Source: a virus. From it: a DNA stretch of 23,472 nucleotides. The position numbers and the translations under genes are program-made. The notes under the pieces were generated by a model that saw only the letters and a list, made by a program, of their open reading frames with translations, was not told where the DNA came from and made no database searches. This document shows, in pieces, positions 7,827-15,753 of the stretch; the stretch's first letter is position 1; the number at the start of each line of letters is the position of its first letter. The stretch spans positions 1 to 23,472 of IMG/VR virus record IMGVR_UViG_3300031812_000022; one strand, given 5' to 3'.

Positions 7827-9719
7827 TTATGGCTCATAAATCACCGTGCACCTACAATTAATTACCTCTGATGGGTCTACCGCGTGAGGGTCTCCAGGAT
7901 ACATTAAGCCATTAGGAAACACTTCACCAATCCATACCTTCACACCATCTAACTGCTGGTGGCTTTCTCTTACCAACTCATCCATCGCCGTAACCCAAAT
8001 TTTATACTGAAAGTCGTAAGCCTCATGATAAGTAAAGTTAATATCTTCAACTACGCTTGTTAACTCCGTTCTTGCTATTGTCATCGCTCTAGCCCGTTGA
8101 TTTTTGAATGGCTTTATAACATCTAGTTTTATATTATCTACAATCTCATCGCTAAGTTCCCTAACGCTCCCGTAACTGTTTAGAAGATTGCTTATTTTGT
8201 TTCTTATTTGTCTTTTCACCGTTTCGTTTGTTTTCTTAATCTTTTTTGCGTGCCTGTCTATTATGTTATCTACTAGTATACTAAACATGTCTTTTTGCAC
8301 CTGTTTTCGGTGAACTTCCTTAAGGAACACAAAAACGTTTTTGATATAAAAGTCTTTGGTTGTTGTTATCCAGTCATTATTTCTATCCAGGAAAAATTTA
8401 TCAAGTTCGTATTCAAAATCGGCTAATTTTAATTCACCACTTAGAACCAAAAGAACTTTATTAAACATTTCACTGTCAAAATCCTTGATGTTTTCGGCTA
8501 TTAGTTTTGTAATAAGATTAACAAACTCTTTATCACTCTTCTTTCTAAAATTAAATGCTTTTATTCTAACATCTTCTAACATTGTATTATCTACTGTCTT
8601 TTTTATAACAATGTTAGCATTTGTTTTATCTTCGCTTGTATTCTCTTCGGTCTTGTTGCTTTCACTAATCTTCGGTTTTGGTAAATTAAACATTTCGGCT
8701 AACTCCTCAACACTATAACCCATTTGCCACAAAATCATCATTGCTTGTGCTCGCTCTTTTATATCTTGTTGCAATACCTCAATTGCATCAGTCCTGAAAC
8801 GTAGTTTTAAGCCTTGTTTGCTAAAGATTTTACTGTTAAACTCATCTTCCAAAAGTCTTGCAAGTGGTATTATCGTTTCGGTATAAAAGACTTGATACTG
8901 CTGTTTAGCATTAGCATAATTAACACTGTCCGTATCACCAACAAGCAGTCTTGGAACTCCCAAAACTGCTAAAACCTCATCCCTTATCTTATCTTTAACC
9001 GCTAAAGTCCACTCAGGGAACTTTGCTATTAGTTCCTTAAGTTCTGTGTCACCTTGTAAATATAAAAAGGAATAATTCCCCATTAGTTTTTGCTCCATAT
9101 CCTCAATAAATCGTTCTCTTTCGCTTGCTGGTAGTGGTTGTTTGTTAATTAGTGCAATGGAAGGAAGATTATTTCGCTTAAAGTTAATTGCTAGTGATGA
9201 GTTAATAAGATAGTTTAGTCTTAACATGTCTTCAATCCCTCTTGTCACACTGTCACCCCTTATGGTTCTGTAGTAGTCAGCTTCGTTTGGAATAAAACGC
9301 TTAAAGTGTAAAATATCCTCACCGTTTATTTCCTTTCCTTCCAAAATATACAGTGCCGTTCCATCATTGTTGGTTTTGATTAAAACTTTAGCAGGTGGTA
9401 AAGAAAAAAGATTTGTTATCTTATTAGTAACTTTAATAATGTAAACATAAGCATTACCATAGGTGTATAAGTCGTAAATAACAGCACGAAGCAAGTCGTT
9501 TAGGTTTATGCTATCCAGAAATGTTTTTATTTTCTCGCCTTTTTCATTCACCACCTCTACTTCTAACCTCTGTAGTCCTCTAATTATCGCTTCCACCCCT
9601 GCAACAAAATACGCATTTCTGAAGACATAGTCAGGTGATATTTCTATATCACTGGAAGGTAGCATTAATGATGTTTTTAGTTTTCTAAACGCATTAAAAA
9701 GAGTATCAAAAAGCCCCAT
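7827..9719 (-). CDS. Portal protein fused to a MuF-like head morphogenesis domain, 630 residues
   Basis: The N-terminal part (about residues 1-330) is an HK97/lambda-type portal: DLLRAVIYDLYTYGNAYVYI (about 72-91), EDILHFKRF, and the VLGVPRLLVGDTDSVNYANA signature (about 252-271) followed by ARLLEDEFNSK. It would form the dodecameric DNA entry ring. The C-terminal part (about 400-630) has the features of the phage Mu F-like minor capsid domain: RARAMTIARTELTSVVE (about 530-546), the KIWVTAMDELVRESHQQLDG segment and a closing DPSEVINCRCTVIYEP with CRC. These two functions are usually separate adjacent genes, and here they are one frame. The ribosome binding site GGAGG precedes ATG at 9719, and the leader carries a 16-base sequence also found near 19090. 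Confidence 0.9.
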   Translation of the reverse strand: MGLFDTLFNAFRKLKTSLMLPSSDIEISPDYVFRNAYFVAGVEAIIRGLQRLEVEVVNEKGEKIKTFLDSINLNDLLRAVIYDLYTYGNAYVYIIKVTNKITNLFSLPPAKVLIKTNNDGTALYILEGKEINGEDILHFKRFIPNEADYYRTIRGDSVTRGIEDMLRLNYLINSSLAINFKRNNLPSIALINKQPLPASERERFIEDMEQKLMGNYSFLYLQGDTELKELIAKFPEWTLAVKDKIRDEVLAVLGVPRLLVGDTDSVNYANAKQQYQVFYTETIIPLARLLEDEFNSKIFSKQGLKLRFRTDAIEVLQQDIKERAQAMMILWQMGYSVEELAEMFNLPKPKISESNKTEENTSEDKTNANIVIKKTVDNTMLEDVRIKAFNFRKKSDKEFVNLITKLIAENIKDFDSEMFNKVLLVLSGELKLADFEYELDKFFLDRNNDWITTTKDFYIKNVFVFLKEVHRKQVQKDMFSILVDNIIDRHAKKIKKTNETVKRQIRNKISNLLNSYGSVRELSDEIVDNIKLDVIKPFKNQRARAMTIARTELTSVVEDINFTYHEAYDFQYKIWVTAMDELVRESHQQLDGVKVWIGEVFPNGLMYPGDPHAVDPSEVINCRCTVIYEP

Positions 9720-9732
9720 TTTAGCCTCCGAC

Positions 9733-9748
9733 TTAATTATGGATGATT
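9733..9748 (-). promoter_or_regulatory. 16-base leader sequence shared with the gene at 19062
   Basis: The minus-strand sequence AATCATCCATAATTAA occurs identically here and at 19082-19097. It lies just upstream of the portal gene and contains a CATAAT hexamer that could act as a -10 element, although the -35 region here is poor. Seen directly; function is inferred. Confidence 0.35.
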
Positions 9749-9749
9749 T

Positions 9750-10916
9750 TTATTTCACAACAAAATAAAAACCGCTTGATTTTGTTAGGTAGGTTATAGC
9801 ATAACGCATAGCATCCAGAGCATGATTAGCAAAGTCAACGGGTTCATCAAGCCACTTGCCGTTCTTTTGCTTCCACGTATAACTTTTTAACTCTTTTATG
9901 GTGTTTTGACAGTAATTAAGCACTTTGATTTTAAAAGTTTTAATGTAGTTTATCTCCTCTGTTATTCTTGTCTTCACACTAGGAACCGCCCAAATCCCTG
10001 CAAGTTGTAGTTCTCTTATTCTATCAGGTTCAGCACTATCACAAACTACTAACTCATTCGGTGCTACTTTGCTTTTAACGATGTCTATGATTTCGGGGGT
10101 TGTAAGGTGTGTTTGATAAAATTCATCTAGAATTGTTATTTGCTTTATATCTGTGTTTACGGCTAACTTAACCAAAGCCGTAGGGTCATTGTAACCAAAA
10201 TCTAAACCCCAAATAATTTTATCTTTTTCGGTGGGTTCATAACCATAGATAATTTCAAAATTGTCATAAATAAGTCCCTCAGGAGTGGCAAATTCACCAA
10301 GTGTGTAAATTTTATAAAGAGTTTGGTTTTGGTGTTTTAAGTCTTCTAGAAGTCGCTTGTATTCCTCACTTAAAAATGGATTGTCTTTATAATTACTACG
10401 AATTATTTTAATATCTTTCTCCTCCACCATCACCCGTTCAGAGATGTAACACTCCACAGGGTTAAAAGTTAAAATGATTTGGTTTTTAGTGTTAGTCGGT
10501 CTAGATAAACGCATTTTAAGCAGTTGGTAATCTTCGTATGTGAATTCGTTTGCCTCCTCCATCCAGATGTAGCTGAATTCAGTAGATTTTATTTTTTCGG
10601 GGTTATCAAGAGATGAAAACAGAAGCAAATTATTATTAACTGCCAGGAGGTGTTCTGATTTGTTATAAAGATAACGAATTCCTAAATTGCTTAACATCTC
10701 CAAGAATGGTAGAATTACTGAAACACGTAACGATGGAAAAGTTTTTCTAGTGATAAGAATAAATCTATCTTGTTCTGAAAGTAGTTTGTAAATTAAGTAT
10801 TGCATTGTTGCATAACTCTTACCACTCCTAGCACCACCAACGTTTATGATTACAGTTTCTTTGCTATTTAGTAATTCCTTAAATAGCCTCGTTACTTTCA
10901 CTTTCACCTCTTGCAT
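9750..10916 (-). CDS. terL: Terminase large subunit, 388 residues
   Basis: The DNA packaging motor: an ATPase that pumps DNA into the prohead and a nuclease that cuts the concatemer. The ATPase part shows a Walker A box GGARSGKS (about residues 27-34) and a Walker B box YIWMEE (about 116-121), with NPVE as coupling motif near 152. The nuclease half contains GLDFGYNDPTAL (about 229-240), a later acidic CDSAEPDR and a closing NHALDAMRYAITYL, all typical of the PBSX/Terminase_6 group. A TTG at 10928 would give four more residues. I chose ATG at 10916 because GAGGTGG lies six bases before it. The gene overlaps the end of terS by about 38 bases, so the two are likely translationally coupled. Confidence 0.93.
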   Translation of the reverse strand: MQEVKVKVTRLFKELLNSKETVIINVGGARSGKSYATMQYLIYKLLSEQDRFILITRKTFPSLRVSVILPFLEMLSNLGIRYLYNKSEHLLAVNNNLLLFSSLDNPEKIKSTEFSYIWMEEANEFTYEDYQLLKMRLSRPTNTKNQIILTFNPVECYISERVMVEEKDIKIIRSNYKDNPFLSEEYKRLLEDLKHQNQTLYKIYTLGEFATPEGLIYDNFEIIYGYEPTEKDKIIWGLDFGYNDPTALVKLAVNTDIKQITILDEFYQTHLTTPEIIDIVKSKVAPNELVVCDSAEPDRIRELQLAGIWAVPSVKTRITEEINYIKTFKIKVLNYCQNTIKELKSYTWKQKNGKWLDEPVDFANHALDAMRYAITYLTKSSGFYFVVK

Positions 10917-11247
10917 CCACCACCTCAAAGATAATTTTCTTTTCCTCTCCGCCCGCTAACTCGTTACCTGTAACTTTCCAACGGTTCGGTCTTCGGTTAG
11001 TTAAAAAGAAAATCATCGCTCTTACATCACCCTTTATTGCTTTAGCATACAAAACATCTTCTACTAGCATTACAGCCACCTCTTCAGCTTCTGCTACTTC
11101 TCTAGCAAATTTTTTATCTTGGTTTAGCCAACGATAAAAAGTTGCTAAAGAAATGCCGACACTTTCGCAAGCCTTATAACGCGGTAGTCCACTACCCAAC
11201 GCTTCTAAAATCTGTCGTTTTATTATATCTTTTTTCTCGCTTCGCAT
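10879..11247 (-). CDS. terS: Terminase small subunit, 122 residues
   Basis: This would recognise the packaging site and load the large subunit. Residues about 7-45 form a helix-turn-helix (RQILEALGSGLPRYKACESV then GISLATFYRWLNQDKKF), followed by a helical part with EVAEAEEVAVMLVEDVL and the segment AMIFFLTNRRPNRW, a pattern common to small terminases. It directly precedes and overlaps terL. The acidic C-terminal tail (ARGESESNEAI) may contact TerL. No clear ribosome binding site is visible before ATG at 11247. Confidence 0.85.
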   Translation of the reverse strand: MRSEKKDIIKRQILEALGSGLPRYKACESVGISLATFYRWLNQDKKFAREVAEAEEVAVMLVEDVLYAKAIKGDVRAMIFFLTNRRPNRWKVTGNELAGGEEKKIIFEVVDARGESESNEAI

Positions 11248-11354
11248 ATGTTAAAGAATAAACGATTTTACGGGGGTTTAAGGTAGTAAATGGATGTATT
11301 TAGGTATAGTAAAAGTAATACAAAAGTAACAAAAGGGTAATTGTAAGGTAATGA

Positions 11355-12547
11355 CTAAGTTAATTTAATTGCTTTATTCCCTGTAAACCACTCCCACCTG
11401 TCTGTAACAGTTTGAACATATAGCGGATTCAATTCCATTCCATAACAAACTCTATTTGTTTTTTCGCAAGCGATTAAGGTGGAACCAGAACCTAGAAATA
11501 AATCCAGAACTACATCTCGTCTTCTTGAGGAGTTTAATATTGCCTTCTCAATCAATTCAATTGGTTTTTGAGTAGGATGTAAATCAGATTTTAAAGGTTT
11601 ATCTATTTCCCAAACCGATTGCTGATTTTTACCATAAAATTTATGTTTACCCCACCAGCCGTATATTATAAATTCATGTTTCGGTTGGTAATCTAATCTG
11701 CTTAATACTATATTATTCTTTACCCATACGAGGATTTGCGATAAATAAAATCCACTTCTTTCTAGCTCATTAAGCAAAACTACTAAGTCCTTACCAGAAA
11801 AGGTAATATAAACTGAATTGTAATCGTTGACAGAGCTTTTGATGTTGATAAGAAAATCTCTGCAAAAAGAGGCAAAATTAGGAATGTTATCGTTCAATAT
11901 AGGCGTTTGAATGCGATTCCCTTCATCTAGTTTATTAAGAAACACATTTTTACTTGAATAATCCACATTATAAGGCGGGTCAATGAAAACCATATCTGCC
12001 TTTTTGCCATCCATTAATACCTCTACATCCTCCTTCCTCGTTGCGTCCCCGCACATTAAGCGATGGCGCCCTAATAGAAAAATATCGCCCTGTTTTATAT
12101 CTGTTTCCTTTTTGGGCTCGGAAATCTCATCTTCTTTTTTGCCCAAATCTAAATCAAAAATCTTATCCAATTCCTCGCTACTGAATCCTACCCTTTTTAA
12201 TTCGTCTTCCGAAAAATTCGCTAACAAATCCCAATCCCATTCGCCAACATTTTTATTGCTCCTTAATAAATACTCTCTCGCTTCTTCTTCTGTTAGTGGC
12301 CTGCTAGGAACCCTAACCTCAATCTCCTCTTCTTCCCAGCCAAGCGCTTTTAATGCCTGAACTCGCATATTACCCGCAATAACTCTATTCTTTTGGTCAA
12401 TTACTATTAACTCAACGTAATTAAATTTTTTTTTAGAGAATTTAGTAACTGCTTCGCTTGTTCTTGTGACATCTTACGAGGGTTCCCTTCAAACAAGATT
12501 AAGTCTCTTACTTTCCTCTTTTCAGTTTTCCAATAAAGCGGTTCCAT
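11355..12547 (-). CDS. ParB-like/DNA methyltransferase (beta class), frame broken at an A9 run
   Basis: The long frame (11355-12368, 337 residues from its first ATG) is a beta-class amino-methyltransferase: DPPY catalytic motif in VFIDPPYNVDY (about residues 128-136) before the S-adenosylmethionine motif DLFLGSGST (about 289-297), with HPTQKP between them. It would methylate adenine N6 or cytosine N4 in DNA. Upstream in another frame (12407-12547, 46 codons) lies the missing start of a ParB-like domain (VRDLILFEGNPRKMS). The two halves join at nine A (12426-12434). One extra A, or a -1 ribosomal slip on A AAA AAA, gives one protein of about 397 residues continuing with FNYVELIVIDQKNRVIAGN. 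No ribosome binding site precedes ATG 12547. A TATAAT lies only seven bases before it, so a leaderless mRNA is possible. It lies immediately upstream of terS. Confidence 0.82.
12426..12434 (-). other. A9 slippery run joining two frames of the ParB-methyltransferase
   Basis: On the minus strand CTCT is followed by nine A and then TTTAATTAC. The upstream frame reads CTA AAA AAA AAT and stops 15 bases later at TAA. The downstream frame needs one base more. A -1 ribosomal shift or RNA polymerase slippage (+1 A) would restore it. A sequencing or assembly error in the homopolymer would look the same. Confidence 0.7.
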
Positions 12548-12583
12548 AAAAAAATTATAAACGATTAAAGATTTTTTAAGTTC

Positions 12584-12608
12584 TATAAAATATACACATA
12601 GAATATAT
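12584..12608 (+). promoter_or_regulatory. Dispersed 25-base motif, copy in reversed orientation
   Basis: TATAAAATATACACATAGAA then TATAT reads on the plus strand here. The other four copies read on the minus strand. It still lies upstream (37 bases) of a minus-strand gene, the ParB-methyltransferase. The one reversed copy argues that orientation may not be critical, as for an operator, or that this copy drives antisense RNA over the gene at 12656. Confidence 0.6.
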
Positions 12609-12655
12609 ACACTAAAGGGGATTTAAAAGTGATATGAAAGAGAAACGGGGAACGG

Positions 12656-13723
12656 TTAAACTAAAACACCGCTCCCGTTAGTATTTACACTAACAATTTC
12701 GCCTTGCTCGTTTACAATTACTTGAATGTTATATTTCTTTGCATCTTGTATCATTAACTCTTTGCCGTTACTTCTCCAGTTTCCTTTTTCTGTCTCAGTC
12801 ATCGCCGACCACTCCTTGAAAGCTTTTTCCAGAAATGAGTTAAGGGATGGTATAAACTCGCTACTATTTTTGCTCAAATCAAAAATTTTTGATTTAACGA
12901 ATTTATACGACATCTGTCCGAGTTTTGGTAGTATCTCTAACGAAATATAATCAGTCTTATGAATAAGAGTTTCCCATACTCGGTTTACTAGTTTGGATTT
13001 TAACACTGTGCTAGGTGTCTTTAGTGCTTTAGCAATAACTGACAGGGTAGGGAGTTGTGAAATAAACAGTTTCCAGCCACCTGCTGGTTCTATTTTTCTA
13101 AATATAGTTGCAAACAATATAATGTCATCTTCGTTATAACTTTGCAATTTATCCCGTAGTGACCACACGAATTCTTTTGGCATTTTTTCTGGTATTTTTA
13201 GCCTTTCCCATATCTTACCAGCAAATGCAAACAAAGAATTTAATTTTTCCTTGTTCTCTTTGTTTTCTTTTGTTTCTTTCTCTACTTGCTTATTAATTAA
13301 TTTTACAGTTTCACTAGTTTCGCTAGTCTGTTGTTTTTGTTCTTGTGTTTCTTTATTGTTTTGGTTTTGTTCTTTGGTTTCAGTTTGTTGTTGTGATTGT
13401 AAAAAGATTAGCTCGTGGAGTTCCGATATTGTTTTATCCCAGAAAGCCCTTCTATACTCAAAGCACCTAGCAAGGAAGGTGCTTTTTATAATGGTTTGAG
13501 TGTTAATATTTTTTGCTTTTTGTAAAACAAAAGCAATAAGAATATCCTTAAGGATGTCCATATCTTCATAACTTTTTAGTTCTCCTCGTTCCTGTAAGAC
13601 TATGATATAAGTTAAAATCTTTTGTTTTAGTTCTTTGTCGTGAAACATTTTAAGCACTTTTTTAATCTCTTCCATATACGCCCCCATAAGATTTTTTATT
13701 ATTTTCCTTATCTGTTTCATCAT
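12656..13723 (-). CDS. Unknown protein with central low-complexity Q/E/K linker, about 355 residues
   Basis: I do not recognise this protein. The N-terminal part (about residues 15-105) is helical. The middle (about 110-160) is a low-complexity hydrophilic linker of Q, E, T, N and K (QQQTETKEQNQNNKETQEQK). The C-terminal half (about 165-340) is again helical, with aromatic residues (WERLKIPEKMPKEFVWSLRD). A two-domain protein joined by a flexible linker is common among replication initiators and loaders. Its place between a likely recombination protein and a methyltransferase fits a DNA metabolism role, but this is inference. I chose ATG at 13723, eight bases after AGGGGGTGG. A GTG at 13732 and an ATG at 13675 (after GGGGG) are also possible. 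Confidence 0.75.
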   Translation of the reverse strand: MMKQIRKIIKNLMGAYMEEIKKVLKMFHDKELKQKILTYIIVLQERGELKSYEDMDILKDILIAFVLQKAKNINTQTIIKSTFLARCFEYRRAFWDKTISELHELIFLQSQQQTETKEQNQNNKETQEQKQQTSETSETVKLINKQVEKETKENKENKEKLNSLFAFAGKIWERLKIPEKMPKEFVWSLRDKLQSYNEDDIILFATIFRKIEPAGGWKLFISQLPTLSVIAKALKTPSTVLKSKLVNRVWETLIHKTDYISLEILPKLGQMSYKFVKSKIFDLSKNSSEFIPSLNSFLEKAFKEWSAMTETEKGNWRSNGKELMIQDAKKYNIQVIVNEQGEIVSVNTNGSGVLV

Positions 13724-13735
13724 AAACACCACCCC

Positions 13736-14209
13736 CTACCTTAACAAATTTTTTTTAGAACTTAAAAATTTCTTAAGTGCCTTTTCCTGTTCCGATAAAA
13801 ATCTATCCTGTTCCCGTTCCTCGTTATTAACTTGTTTAAGGAAGTTGTAAAAGTCGTGTAACCCCAACATGTAACCGCTTAAGAAGTATCCAGTTTCGAT
13901 TTTTAAGAAGTGCCTGTCTATGTCTTTTATTAATAACATCGCCTTAATGATATAATTTAGCATAGTCGTTTGGAAATCGTTTGTCTTTCTCTTTAGTCTT
14001 ATGAGCACATCTACAATTTTTCTTAGCATTGTTTTAGTAAGAATGGTATTGGTATTAGTAAAAAGTGAGTTAAGGAATTGGTTTAACTCTTCACTTTCCC
14101 TTACTGCCCACTCATTTTCTCTTGTCAAAACCCCCACCAGGAACGAAACTTTAGCGGTAAAGGTGGGGAAATATAATTTTTTTGTTTGTTTTATAAACTC
14201 TTTAAGCAT
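13736..14209 (-). CDS. Unknown helical protein, 157 residues
   Basis: I do not recognise it. The start at ATG 14209 follows GAGGAGGTGCGAT. A TTG five codons further upstream would overlap the ribosome binding site and is unlikely. The protein is basic and almost wholly helical (LNQFLNSLFTNTNTILTKTM and MLRKIVDVLIRLKRKTNDFQ), with a C-terminal charged helix (NEEREQDRFLSEQEKALKKF). It lies four bases or fewer from the flanking genes and is clearly in one operon with the recombination-like gene before it and the 355-residue gene after it. A helical replication or recombination partner is plausible only from context. Confidence 0.7.
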   Translation of the reverse strand: MLKEFIKQTKKLYFPTFTAKVSFLVGVLTRENEWAVRESEELNQFLNSLFTNTNTILTKTMLRKIVDVLIRLKRKTNDFQTTMLNYIIKAMLLIKDIDRHFLKIETGYFLSGYMLGLHDFYNFLKQVNNEEREQDRFLSEQEKALKKFLSSKKNLLR

Positions 14210-14242
14210 ATCGCACCTCCTCAAAAAATTACAAAGGGAGCA

Positions 14243-15046
14243 TTAAGCCCCCTTGACCATTTGCTGAATTTTTCTCTTTAGTGTCATTAACATTTTAACT
14301 TTTTCCTCATCACCGCTAGCCGATGCTTCGGTAATAAGCTTGTTTAACTTAGCATGTATTAATCTTGCTTTCTCGTTAATATCTTGCTTACTTGATATGA
14401 ATTTAACAAAATCTTGTTCTAAAATGCCTGTTATTATATCCTCTAATGAGTTAGAAATATTATTTTGTTGTTGGTTTTGCTGTTGGTTTACAATTGTTGT
14501 TTCCTTAATAGTAGTATCTTCGGTTTCAATAGTGTCTTCGTCCTGGGTAAATACATTGGAGAGACCCAGGATGTGCAAAACTGCATCTACGATAGCTCGC
14601 TTTTCTGCCATTTTAAGCAGTGTATTAGAAAGAGACTTAACCGCTACACTTTGAGGAATATTTTTGTTAATAAGTTTTTGAATTTGTAAATAATATTTCA
14701 CCTCATTACTGCTAGCAATTCCGAAACCTTCTGAAACCACCTTGTCGTTTTTATCTAATATCTGACATTTAATCGTATAGGATATTTCATTATCGTTTTC
14801 TCTTCTGTCCTGTATGGTTACCGATATTCTAAAGCCGAGTGCATAACAAATCTTTTCTGCACCCGCTTTGAATAGAAATGGCTTATTAACCCCCTCAACA
14901 GTGCCGTAGTCTTCACCCTCTCGTAACAAATTTTTGATAAAATTGTGAAACTGTTTGACCTCCTCCAGCCTTTCCTTAAAAGCTTGAAGTTGGGATTGAG
15001 AAACCTCAATCCCATTAGAAATTGTTGTTATGTTTTTAGCCTCCAT
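14243..15046 (-). CDS. Putative ssDNA-annealing/recombination-associated protein, 267 residues
   Basis: The protein resembles a group of phage and mobile-element proteins found next to recombination genes. Key segments are EGEDYGTVEGVNKPFLFKAG followed by AEKICYALGF (about residues 46-75), a strand rich in K and D (YTIKCQILDKNDKVVSEGFG, about 90-109), and NTLLKMAEKRAIVDAVLHIL then GLSNVFTQDED (about 140-170). From memory such proteins are often left hypothetical or grouped loosely with Rad52/RecT-like annealing proteins, so the function is tentative. The C-terminal third has a Q/N linker and a helical tail. Start chosen at ATG 15046 behind AAGGAGGTGTGTT. The longer ATG at 15076 would read through that site. 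A hairpin just at the gene end (GGGGGC / GCTCCC near 14236-14252) may attenuate transcription. Confidence 0.68.
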   Translation of the reverse strand: MEAKNITTISNGIEVSQSQLQAFKERLEEVKQFHNFIKNLLREGEDYGTVEGVNKPFLFKAGAEKICYALGFRISVTIQDRRENDNEISYTIKCQILDKNDKVVSEGFGIASSNEVKYYLQIQKLINKNIPQSVAVKSLSNTLLKMAEKRAIVDAVLHILGLSNVFTQDEDTIETEDTTIKETTIVNQQQNQQQNNISNSLEDIITGILEQDFVKFISSKQDINEKARLIHAKLNKLITEASASGDEEKVKMLMTLKRKIQQMVKGA

Positions 15047-15067
15047 AACACACCTCCTTAAAAATAT

Positions 15068-15088
15068 TTCCCACATGGTGCAGATATA
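15068..15088 (-). promoter_or_regulatory. Conserved 21-base leader block, copy 3
   Basis: On the minus strand TATATCTGCACCATGTGGGA lies between a T-rich terminator and the ribosome binding site of the gene starting at 15046. It matches blocks at 16145-16165 and 16804-16824 at about 17 of 21 positions. It may be a promoter, operator or RNA element; function unknown. Confidence 0.6.
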
Positions 15089-15090
15089 AA

Positions 15091-15105
15091 AAAAGGGTAT
15101 TACCC
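15091..15105 (-). terminator. Short hairpin with T7 tract
   Basis: On the minus strand GGGTAATACCC (four-base stem, three-base loop) is followed by TTTTTTT. A G8 run lies just before it. It is weak but has the form of an intrinsic terminator upstream of the conserved leader block. The 130 bases between it and the terminator at 15216-15252 hold no gene that I can support. Confidence 0.5.
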
Positions 15106-15215
15106 CCCCCTCTTTAGTTTTTGCTTATGTTTTTATGATTTTGGTTTCCTTACCATCCACCACCCATTTAACTGTTTATAATTTAAAACTTACTAATTTA
15201 ATTTGCAAGTTTTAA

Positions 15216-15252
15216 ATAAAAAAAAGGGAAAGAGATTTAAACCTCTTCCCCC
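15216..15252 (-). terminator. Rho-independent terminator after the gene at 15237
   Basis: The minus strand reads GGGGAAGAGG, a TTTAAAT loop, CTCTTTCCC, then eight T. The stem begins inside the end of the 76-residue gene. This is a strong intrinsic terminator and would separate the small-gene cluster from the recombination-like gene. Confidence 0.75.
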
Positions 15253-15467
15253 TTTTTTGAATACTTGGATAGGAGATATTCTAGTTCTCCTATCAAGGAA
15301 ACTATTTCCTGCTTTGGAATGGGTGGTTTTTTAGAATAGTACCACTCCCAAAGCAGGTCAATAAGAAACTTTACAGCGCCAAGTGCGCCGTATTTTTGTA
15401 TTATTCCTGGTAAGTCCCATACAACCCAGTTAAATTTTATTTTTAGTTCCTTTATTAGTTCCTCCAT
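15237..15467 (-). CDS. Unknown small protein, 76 residues
   Basis: I do not recognise it. It starts with an acidic helix (MEELIKELKIKFNWVVWDLP), then GIIQKYGALGAVKFLIDLLW, a short KKPPIPKQE proline linker and a second helix ending SKYSKKGEEV. No membrane segment is long enough to be convincing. The ribosome binding site GGAGGGAGGT lies directly before ATG at 15467. It is the last gene before a strong terminator, in a run of small early genes that includes the ring nuclease. Confidence 0.65.
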   Translation of the reverse strand: MEELIKELKIKFNWVVWDLPGIIQKYGALGAVKFLIDLLWEWYYSKKPPIPKQEIVSLIGELEYLLSKYSKKGEEV

Positions 15468-15477
15468 ACCTCCCTCC

Positions 15478-15753
15478 TTATTTTTTTAAGGGGGTTTTAG
15501 CCCCCTTTAAAACTTTTAGCAAATAATTATAAAGTGAATTGTTTACAATTTCAATCCTCACTTCTACTTTATCGGCAAGGTGGATAAACTCCACCTTACC
15601 ATAAACACTATCCCATCGGGTAATAAGGTAAGTATTCTCTTGAAAATTTGTAAAATCAAGAATACGGTAGCCTATTTCCTCTACCGTATCCCTTAAACTG
15701 AAGAGAAACTGGCGTTCCTCTCCGGTGGTTATTATAACTTTTAATTCATTCAT
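15478..15753 (-). CDS. Unknown small protein, 91 residues
   Basis: I do not recognise it. It is an alpha/beta protein with alternating strands (LKVIITTGEERQFLFSL, YLITRWDSVYGKVEFIHLAD, KVEVRIEIV). Its ATG at 15753 overlaps the stop of the ring nuclease gene by four bases, so the two are probably translated together, and it could act in the same process. The gene end lies in a GGGGGC/CCCCC hairpin without a T tract. A partner role with the ring nuclease is inference from coupling only. Confidence 0.65.
   Translation of the reverse strand: MNELKVIITTGEERQFLFSLRDTVEEIGYRILDFTNFQENTYLITRWDSVYGKVEFIHLADKVEVRIEIVNNSLYNYLLKVLKGAKTPLKK

Noticed and set aside
12726-13499. Plus-strand frames downstream of the reversed dispersed motif as genes driven by it
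   Set aside because: Their translations are S/F/L/C-rich antisense shadows of the 355-residue gene, without ribosome binding sites.
15121-15215. A very short frame (about 14 codons, ending KETKIIKT) between two terminators
   Set aside because: No start codon with a ribosome binding site and no length to support a gene.
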